Shown piece after piece: positions 1 to 5,331 of a stretch of 17,799 bases of DNA. Source of the DNA: Candidatus Gallimonas caecicola. GTDB taxonomy: Bacteria; Bacillota; Clostridia; Christensenellales; Borkfalkiaceae. The notes under the pieces were generated by a model that was not told the DNA's origin, ran no database searches, and saw only the letters and a program-made list of their open reading frames with translations. The translations under genes were made by a program, and so were the position numbers. Location of the stretch: positions 1 through 17,799 of the forward strand of contig CAJFNH010000010.1 of NCBI GenBank assembly GCA_904394195.1, written 5' to 3'. Positions within the stretch are counted from its first letter, which is position 1. Every line of letters begins with the position of its first letter.

Positions 1-208
1 GTTATCACACGGGTTACATCGGCGGGCTCAAGGAGGTATCTTACGGCAAGCTGATGGCGGAGCGCAGCGACCTTGCCGTCTATGAGGCGGTCAAGGGCAT
101 GCTTCCCAAAATTCCCTCGGCAGGCAGATGATCAAGAAGCTGCGCGTCTACAAGGGCGCGGAGCACAACCACGCGGCGCAGAAACCCGAAGCGCTGAAAA
201 TTTTCTGA
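1..208 (+). CDS. rplM: 50S ribosomal protein L13, C-terminal part, apparent frameshift
   Basis: This is the 3' end of the large-subunit protein L13; the start lies outside the window. Reading from base 3 gives the conserved L13 stretch with YIGGLK, SYGKLM and VKGMLPK. The frame then runs into a stop at 129-131. Moving to the -1 frame at the A4 run (108-111) restores the family C-terminus (NSLGRQM, KKLRVYKGAEHNHAAQKPE), which ends at the TGA at 206-208. One extra A in that run would give an intact protein. L13 is essential, so I infer a homopolymer sequencing or assembly error rather than a real lesion. It lies 15 bases upstream of rpsI, the standard bacterial rplM-rpsI operon. The identity is secure; the integrity of the reading frame is not. 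Confidence 0.9.
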
Positions 209-223
209 AGGGGGAGGTAAGAT

Positions 224-637
224 ATGGCAAAGGCAAACGCGAAAAAGAAATTGCAGTTCTGGGGCACCGGCCGCCGCAAAAAGGCGATCGCGCGCGTCAG
301 ACTTATCCCTTCCGGCACGGGCGCCATCGTCATCAACGACCGTGCGCTTGAGGATTACTTCCCGATGGGCACCAGCCAGTACGTCGTCAAAAAGCCGCTG
401 ACGGTGGTCGCGGCAGAGGGCAAGTACGATGTGTTCGTCAACGTCATCGGCGGCGGATACACCGGCCAGGCGGGCGCCATCAGCCTGGGCATCGCCCGCG
501 CGCTCTTGCAGGCGGAGCCCGAAACGCGTCCCGCGCTCAAGAAGGAAGGCCTTCTCACGCGCGACCCCCGCGCCAAGGAGCGCAAAAAGTACGGCCTCAA
601 AAAGGCACGCCGCGCGCCCCAGTTCTCCAAGAGATGA
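224..637 (+). CDS. rpsI: 30S ribosomal protein S9
   Basis: Small-subunit ribosomal protein S9, 137 aa, close to the usual 130 aa. Family landmarks are visible: GTGRRKKAIARVRL near residues 15-28, the YFPM segment, GGGYTGQAGAISLGIARAL at mid-protein, and the basic C-terminus KERKKYGLKKARRAPQFSKR, whose last residues reach the P-site tRNA in the ribosome. The ATG at 224 follows a GGGGAGGT ribosome binding site at 211-218. It is co-transcribed with rplM, and a strong intrinsic terminator follows 7 bases after the stop, so the operon ends here. Confidence 0.98.
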   Translation: MAKANAKKKLQFWGTGRRKKAIARVRLIPSGTGAIVINDRALEDYFPMGTSQYVVKKPLTVVAAEGKYDVFVNVIGGGYTGQAGAISLGIARALLQAEPETRPALKKEGLLTRDPRAKERKKYGLKKARRAPQFSKR

Positions 638-644
638 TCATGGA

Positions 645-676
645 AATATCCGCACTTGCATGCGGATATTTTTTTA
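645..676 (+). terminator. Intrinsic terminator of rplM-rpsI
   Basis: A perfect 10-bp stem (645-654 with 661-670) closes a 6-base loop and runs into a T tract at 669-675. It starts 7 bases after the rpsI stop codon. Confidence 0.93.
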
Positions 677-766
677 CGGAAAAACTCGGACGTTTTGGAT
701 CGGGGATCTTTTCGCTCCGTTCTTCGGACAGGGGAAGATCTCCGGACGTCTGAATGCCGAGCGTTT

Positions 767-808
767 CATGCAAAAGCCCTGCCGTATGTGCGGCAGGGCT
801 TTTGCATG
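767..808. terminator. Terminator of the AraC-family gene
   Basis: A perfect 18-bp inverted repeat (767-784 with 791-808) with a 6-base loop. It has the terminator-like core GCCCTGCC/GGCAGGGC followed by TTTT within the stem. It begins 10 bases past the stop of the minus-strand regulator and probably also blocks read-through from the rpsI side. Confidence 0.85.
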
Positions 809-818
809 CGTCCGGCGT

Positions 819-1595
819 TCAGAACGGGTGCGCCGCACGGTATGCCGAGGGGGTCTGTCCGATCTTTTCTTTGAACAGTTTGCTGAAGTAGTATTCGTTT
901 TTAAATCCGCAGCTGATGGCGATCTCCAGAATGGACAAGTCGGAGTGCAACAGCAGTTCCTGCGCGTGCGAAAGGCGCAGCCGTATGAGGTACTGTTTGG
1001 GGGAGAGCCGGAAAAACTTGCCGAACTCCTGCGAAAAATGTTTGGTGCCGATCCCGGCGATCTTCGCAAGCGTTGCAAGGCTGACATCGTCCGTTGTAAA
1101 ATTTGCACGCAGGTATTCCACGGCGGGAAGAAGGCGCAGATAGCGCGCGGAGGGCAGATAGCTGCCGATCTCGTATTGCTGTATGATGCTGACGATCTTA
1201 TAAAAGAGGCTCTTGCACTCCGCCAGATGGTTTTCCGCTTTTACGGAGAAGGCGCGCCAGAGCGCGCGGAAGGTATCCCCCAGCGCGGTCAGTTCATATG
1301 TCCTGCAAAAGGGGGACTGGGGCGCGCTGTCCTCGCGCGTGAAGAAGTCGAACACGATGCAGTGCGAAAGCTCCGGGCGCACGATCTCGTAGGGCACGCC
1401 CATCGGCAGGTAGAGCAGCGAGCCGGGGCCGACGCGCAGCGTCGTATTTGCATAGATATAGTCGGCATGCCCGTCGAAAAAGTAGGCAAAGCCGTGGCAG
1501 CGCCTGGGCGGCGCCGATATTTTTTTGCCCGACGCAAGCACCGTCAGGCTGGCGCAGTCGCGGATGGCGCCCAGATCGAAGGACTGAAAGAGCAT
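819..1595 (-). CDS. AraC-family transcriptional regulator
   Basis: DNA-binding activator or repressor of 258 aa. The C-terminal ~100 residues form the double helix-turn-helix of the family: first helix pair around DVSLATLAKIAGIGTKHFSQEFGKFF, second around DLSILEIAISCGFKNEYYFSKLFKEKIGQTPSAYR. The N-terminal ~150 residues look like the cupin-type sensing domain, including a GPGSLLYLPMGVPYEI segment typical of these pockets. I chose the ATG at 1593-1595 rather than the upstream in-frame codons because a good promoter overlaps those codons; it leaves no leader and no ribosome binding site (see findings). The gene is divergent from the glycyl radical enzyme operon, so it is probably its regulator (inference). 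The inducer is unknown. Confidence 0.9.
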   Translation of the reverse strand: MLFQSFDLGAIRDCASLTVLASGKKISAPPRRCHGFAYFFDGHADYIYANTTLRVGPGSLLYLPMGVPYEIVRPELSHCIVFDFFTREDSAPQSPFCRTYELTALGDTFRALWRAFSVKAENHLAECKSLFYKIVSIIQQYEIGSYLPSARYLRLLPAVEYLRANFTTDDVSLATLAKIAGIGTKHFSQEFGKFFRLSPKQYLIRLRLSHAQELLLHSDLSILEIAISCGFKNEYYFSKLFKEKIGQTPSAYRAAHPF

Positions 1596-1601
1596 GCTTC
1601 G

Positions 1602-1630
1602 ATTATAGCGCATCTTTTTCTTCGTTGCAA
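1602..1630 (-). promoter_or_regulatory. Promoter of the AraC-family gene
   Basis: On the minus strand: TTGCAA (1630-1625), 17-base spacer, TATAAT (1607-1602). The expected start site, 7 bases past the -10, is base 1595, the A of the chosen ATG. Confidence 0.8.
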
Positions 1631-1633
1631 GAG

Positions 1634-1690
1634 GGGAGCGGGAAATTTTTCTTTGCGAAGGGAGCGTCGGAAAAAAATTTTGTTCCGGAA
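1634..1690. promoter_or_regulatory. Candidate AraC-type operator (tandem direct repeat)
   Basis: Two similar segments lie head to tail between the divergent promoters. Each begins GGGAGCG (1634 and 1660), followed by GGAAA, a T-rich stretch and a GAA. The second copy has a few extra bases. AraC-family dimers bind direct repeats next to promoters, so position and arrangement fit. The assignment is inference. Confidence 0.4.
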
Positions 1691-1715
1691 AGTATAAATC
1701 CGGGGGATTTGTGCA

Positions 1716-1743
1716 TTGCAATCTCCGGCAAAAAGTTTATGAT
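1716..1743 (+). promoter_or_regulatory. Promoter of the glycyl radical enzyme operon
   Basis: TTGCAA (1716-1721), 16-base spacer, TATGAT (1738-1743). This gives a leader of about 50 bases before the ATG at 1803. The slightly short spacer fits an activator-dependent promoter. Confidence 0.6.
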
Positions 1744-1802
1744 ATGGGGTGCCCTACGGGTGGCGGCGCGCGGCGCCAAAACGCCCGGGGCAGGAGGAAC
1801 AC

Positions 1803-4004
1803 ATGTTTTGCTATTCCAGGAGCGAGGCGTACGTCGCGCATGAGTATGAACATCCGCACTTTTCCCCCGAAAGCGGGTTGAGCGCGGAAGAACTGGAAAA
1901 GAAGGTACGCACGTTTTTTGACGCGCCCGCGGGGCTTTCCCCCGTCATGCAACGCGCGCAGTCCTTTGCGGTGATCATGCGCGAGGCGCGCATCGAGGTC
2001 AATCCCCACACGCCCTTTGCGGACAAGATCGATCTGGGCATCCGCTACGGCACATGGGCGGGGCCGAGTTTTTACGAACGGATCTATGTGCAGCGGTATG
2101 AGCGCATCTTTTCCGAGCGCATCCCGCAGGAGTGGAAACAGCGCGAATTTGCCAGGCGGGCGGGCATCTCCATTCCGGATACCGACTTCTGGCACACCTG
2201 TCCAGACTGGGGCGCGGTGATGGAGCTGGGCATCCCGGGGCTGCGCGAGCGGCTCGTTGCCGCCAGGGCGCAGAAGGCGGCTTCGGGGGAGCTCGACGGG
2301 GAGAGGGCGGAATTTTACGACGCGGCGATCTTGTGTTATGACGCCATCCTCGACTACATGGCGCGCCTGCACGCCGAGGCGTGCAGGGTGGGGAACGCGG
2401 AATTTGCGCAGTGCATCCGCGCGCTCTCCGAACATGCGCCCCGCACCCTCTATCAGGCGATGGAACTCTCGCTCTTCTATATGTCTGTGGAGGAGATCGG
2501 CAGGGAGCGCTGCCGTTCGCTGGGCGACCTGGACGTGCTGTACGCCCCCTTCTACAGGGCAGACCTGGAGAGCGGTCGCCTCAAAAAGGAGGACGTGAGG
2601 GAGCTGTTCCGCTTCTTTTTTGCAAAGATCCATGCGGGAAAGCGGTATGCGGACCAGCCCGTCTGCTTCGGCGGGTACGACGAACACGGGGAGACGGCGG
2701 TCTCCGATCTGACGCTGCTTGCGCTGGAAACATACCGCGAACTGCGTATCTCCAACCCCAAGCTGCATATCCGCTGGAATGAAAAATTCCCGGACGCCGC
2801 CCTGCACCTTTTGGTGGAGATGATGCGGGAGGGGAACAACAGCATCGTCATCCTGAACGACGAAGCGGTGATGCGGGCATATGAAAAGATCGGCATCCCG
2901 CGGCAGATCTCGGTGCGCTATCTGCCGCTCGGGTGCTATGAGCCCGCCATTCCCGGCTATGAGGACGCGCGCATCTGCGGCTCGTGGATCAATCTGGCAA
3001 AGGGGGTGGAACTCGCCGTGCACGGCGGGCTGGACAGCGGCTCCGGGGAGTACTTCATGCTGCGCACCGACCCCGCGCCCGCCACGTTCGAACAATTTTA
3101 TGCCATATACCTTGAGCACCTGAAGTCCTTTGTCGATTTCACGATGGACAATATCTTGAAGCAGGTGCGCTATAGCTACGAGGTCAATCCCCACCCCGTC
3201 TATTCGGCAACGCTGCAAGACTGCGTGGAGAACGGCAGGGACGTCTTCAACAACGGCATGAACGTGCGCAATTCCTCCATCAAAGTGTTTGCCGTTGCCT
3301 CGGCGGTGGATTCGCTGCTCGCCATCAAGCACTATGTCTACGAGGAGGGCGCCATCACGCTGCCCGCGCTCTCCGCGCTCCTGCGCGACGACTGGCGGGG
3401 CGGCGAAGATCTGCGCATGCGCATCGTAAAGGACGCGCGCAAGTGGGGGAACGGACTGCCCGAGGCAGACCTTCTGGCAAGGGACATCTACCGCCATATG
3501 GAGGAATGGATCGTGGGCGCGCCCAACGGCTACGGCGGCGTGTACCGCATGGGCGCGGATTCCGTCAACTTCTCCGAAGTGTACGGCAGGGGAACGGGCG
3601 CCACGCCGGACGGAAGGCGGGCGGGTCAGCCGCTCTCCACCAACCTGCGCCCCGTGAACGGGATGGAGCGCAGCGGGCTCACGGCGTTCCTGCGCTCCGC
3701 GCTGGCGATCGATCAGAGCGCCTTTGCGGACGGCGCGCCCCTCGATATCATGCTGCATCCCTCCGCCGTCGAGGGTGAAAAGGGGGTGCGGACGCTGGCT
3801 GCCGTCATAAAAAAATATTTCGAGGAGGGCGGGGTCTCCGTCCAGTGCAATATCGTCGGCGCCGAAACGCTGCTCGCGGCGCAGCGCTCCCCCGAGCTGT
3901 ACCCCGATCTGCAGATCCGCGTGTGCGGCTGGAACGAGTATTTCGTCAACATGAGCAAGAGCGTGCAGCAGGACTTCATCGACCGTGCAAGGGGGATCGC
4001 GTGA
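1803..4004 (+). CDS. Glycyl radical enzyme, PFL/dehydratase-like, substrate unassigned
   Basis: Oxygen-sensitive radical enzyme of 733 aa. The C-terminal radical loop carries RVCGW, with the radical glycine at residue 709. The active-site cysteine loop LGCYEP has Cys378 and a probable base Glu380. The 331-residue Cys-to-Gly distance matches the dehydratase/eliminase branch. Pyruvate formate-lyase has two adjacent cysteines and this protein has one. Other family segments are INLAKGVELAVHGG after the Cys loop, GATPDGRRAGQPLS, and a C-terminal domain leading to the Gly loop. Unusual points are Trp710 where Tyr is the rule, and an N-terminal part about 50 residues shorter than well-known members with a divergent VNPHTPFADKIDLG segment. 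A possible substrate-site motif is HTCPDW (131-136). The ATG at 1803 has AGGAGG at 1792-1797. The reaction is unknown; C-O elimination or decarboxylation are the main options. Confidence 0.9.
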   Translation: MFCYSRSEAYVAHEYEHPHFSPESGLSAEELEKKVRTFFDAPAGLSPVMQRAQSFAVIMREARIEVNPHTPFADKIDLGIRYGTWAGPSFYERIYVQRYERIFSERIPQEWKQREFARRAGISIPDTDFWHTCPDWGAVMELGIPGLRERLVAARAQKAASGELDGERAEFYDAAILCYDAILDYMARLHAEACRVGNAEFAQCIRALSEHAPRTLYQAMELSLFYMSVEEIGRERCRSLGDLDVLYAPFYRADLESGRLKKEDVRELFRFFFAKIHAGKRYADQPVCFGGYDEHGETAVSDLTLLALETYRELRISNPKLHIRWNEKFPDAALHLLVEMMREGNNSIVILNDEAVMRAYEKIGIPRQISVRYLPLGCYEPAIPGYEDARICGSWINLAKGVELAVHGGLDSGSGEYFMLRTDPAPATFEQFYAIYLEHLKSFVDFTMDNILKQVRYSYEVNPHPVYSATLQDCVENGRDVFNNGMNVRNSSIKVFAVASAVDSLLAIKHYVYEEGAITLPALSALLRDDWRGGEDLRMRIVKDARKWGNGLPEADLLARDIYRHMEEWIVGAPNGYGGVYRMGADSVNFSEVYGRGTGATPDGRRAGQPLSTNLRPVNGMERSGLTAFLRSALAIDQSAFADGAPLDIMLHPSAVEGEKGVRTLAAVIKKYFEEGGVSVQCNIVGAETLLAAQRSPELYPDLQIRVCGWNEYFVNMSKSVQQDFIDRARGIA

Positions 4005-4912
4005 TGGGAAAAGAGGCGGCGATCCGGGGCAGGATCACGGGCATCAAACGCTATGAGATCCACGACGGCGACGGGCTGCGCACGACGGCATTTCTGAAGG
4101 GATGTCCCCTGCGCTGCCGCTGGTGCCACAATCCGGAAAATCTGCAGCGCGGCAAACAGCTGGGGTACTATGCGGAAAAGTGTATCCATTGCGGCGCCTG
4201 CGCAAAGGTGTGCGCGAAGGTGCACCATGTTGCGGCGGGCGAACATACCCTTCGTCTTGACGCCTGCGACCTGTGCGGGAAGTGCGCGCAGGTGTGTCCG
4301 CGCGGCGCGCTCACGCTGTTCGGCGAGGATATCTCCGCGCAGGAGCTGGCGCGGCAGCTGGCGCAGGACAAGCTCTTTTACGACGCCACGGGGGGCGGGG
4401 CAACGCTTTCGGGCGGCGAGCCGCTGATGCAGGCGGAATTTTGCGCGCAGGTATTGCGTCTTCTCAAGGAGGAGGGCGTTTCCACGGCGGTGGATACCTG
4501 CCTGTATGCGCCGCGCGGCGCATTGGACATGGTCCTCCCCTTCACCGATACCTTCCTGGTCGATATCAAGGCGATGGACAGCGCCCTGCACAAGAAGTGG
4601 ACGGGGGTGGAAAACGAGCGCATCCTGGAAAACATTCTCTATCTGGACGGCCTCGGAAAGGCGATGGAGGTGCGCGTTCCCTTCATCCCGGGGATCAACG
4701 ACCGCGAGATGGAGCCCATCGCCTGGTTTTTAAGGGGGCTGCGCAGCCTGAAGGGGGTCAAGGTGCTGGCGTATCACGCGCTGTCAGGCGCCAAATATCA
4801 GGCTCTGCGCATGCAGTATCCGCTGGAAGATACCCGCCTTCCGACGAAGGAGGAGATCGCGTTGGTGAACGCGGTCATGCGCGGCTACGGGCTGCGTACG
4901 GTGGAAGTGTGA
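4004..4912 (+). CDS. Glycyl radical enzyme activase (radical SAM)
   Basis: Iron-sulfur AdoMet-radical protein, 302 aa, that would abstract hydrogen from Gly709 of the upstream enzyme. The CX3CX2C cluster motif is at Cys34, Cys38 and Cys41 (GCPLRCRWCHNPE). Two ferredoxin-type 4Fe-4S motifs follow, at Cys60/63/66/70 and Cys88/91/94/98, the arrangement found in activases of dehydratase-type glycyl radical enzymes and absent from the short PFL activase. The SAM-binding SGGEP motif is at 136-140. The start ATG overlaps the upstream TGA (GTGATG, base 4004 shared), so translation is coupled and the partner is certain from context. A terminator follows directly. Confidence 0.95.
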   Translation: MGKEAAIRGRITGIKRYEIHDGDGLRTTAFLKGCPLRCRWCHNPENLQRGKQLGYYAEKCIHCGACAKVCAKVHHVAAGEHTLRLDACDLCGKCAQVCPRGALTLFGEDISAQELARQLAQDKLFYDATGGGATLSGGEPLMQAEFCAQVLRLLKEEGVSTAVDTCLYAPRGALDMVLPFTDTFLVDIKAMDSALHKKWTGVENERILENILYLDGLGKAMEVRVPFIPGINDREMEPIAWFLRGLRSLKGVKVLAYHALSGAKYQALRMQYPLEDTRLPTKEEIALVNAVMRGYGLRTVEV

Positions 4913-4914
4913 GG

Positions 4915-4955
4915 GCGGCGGGCGCAAAACGCGCCCGCCGCTTCCGTTATTTTTT
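4915..4955. terminator. Terminator between activase and small convergent gene
   Basis: An 11-bp perfect stem GCGGCGGGCGC/GCGCCCGCCGC (4915-4925 with 4931-4941) with an AAAAC loop, followed by a broken T-rich run (4942-4955). It starts 2 bases after the activase stop and also lies just past the stop of the minus-strand gene. Confidence 0.8.
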
Positions 4956-5177
4956 GACGCGCTTGCTCAATGCGTCGTGGCGGGCAAGGAAGGCTTGCAG
5001 AGCGTCCGTCTGCATCTGCGCGGTCTGCCCGCCGTGCGTCTGCTGCGCTGCGGGCGTGTCCGCGGGCGCGTTTGCAGCGTCCTGCGGAGCCTGCTGCCGT
5101 GCGGGCGGAGCCTGGCTTTCGTTTGCGGTGAGGGCGGAGAGTGCGTCAAGCAGTTCGAATATCCCGAATTTTTCCAT
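4947..5177 (-). CDS. Small hypothetical protein, 76 aa
   Basis: I do not recognise a named family. Residues 1-18 (MEKFGIFELLDALSALTA) read as an amphipathic helix. A flexible middle rich in Ala, Gln and Pro follows, then a short helical basic end (FLARHDALSKRVKK). There is no signal peptide and no cysteine. An AGAGGA ribosome binding site lies 7 bases before the ATG at 5175-5177, which supports a real gene. It is convergent with the activase and divergent from the large surface protein, so it belongs to neither transcript. The base composition matches the neighbours. The helix could be a membrane- or protein-docking element; that is inference. Confidence 0.65.
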   Translation of the reverse strand: MEKFGIFELLDALSALTANESQAPPARQQAPQDAANAPADTPAAQQTHGGQTAQMQTDALQAFLARHDALSKRVKK

Positions 5178-5228
5178 ACTTTTATCCTCTTTTCAGCAAA
5201 TTTTCTCAAAGAAAAGCGCATGCGGCGC

Positions 5229-5250
5229 GGGTTTTTGATTGCAAAAACCC
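5229..5250. promoter_or_regulatory. Perfect inverted repeat over a -35 box
   Basis: GGGTTTTTG-ATTG-CAAAAACCC, 9-bp arms at 5229-5237 and 5242-5250. The -35 hexamer of the downstream promoter (5239-5244) sits on its centre. The position suits a repressor site in the divergent intergenic region; a hairpin acting on the minus-strand transcript is the alternative. Confidence 0.45.
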
Positions 5251-5267
5251 CTGTTTTAGTATATAAT
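5239..5267 (+). promoter_or_regulatory. Promoter of the large surface protein gene
   Basis: TTGCAA (5239-5244), 17-base spacer, TATAAT (5262-5267). The predicted start near 5274 gives a leader of about 58 bases. This rules out the in-frame ATG at 5266, which overlaps the -10, and supports the ATG at 5332. Confidence 0.85.
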
Positions 5268-5331
5268 GAAAGGCGTATCGTTAGAACGGGAAAATCCCGC
5301 AGAGAGCTGCAGGGGTTTGAGGAAAAAGTTC

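Noticed and set aside
105..131. Programmed -1 frameshifting in rplM
   Set aside because: The bases do not form an X-XXY-YYZ slippery heptamer in the reading frame and no downstream stimulatory structure is evident; L13 is not known to use it.
429..1697. A long plus-strand frame through rpsI and the araC gene
   Set aside because: It overlaps two convincing genes and two terminators and has no protein-like features.
1737..3758. A 673-codon open frame antisense to the glycyl radical enzyme
   Set aside because: The sense strand carries every expected enzyme motif; the antisense product is rich in His, Arg and Val with no recognisable domain.
1803..4004. Genuine pyruvate formate-lyase
   Set aside because: It lacks the adjacent Cys-Cys pair, and its activase carries the two extra ferredoxin clusters absent from the PFL activase.
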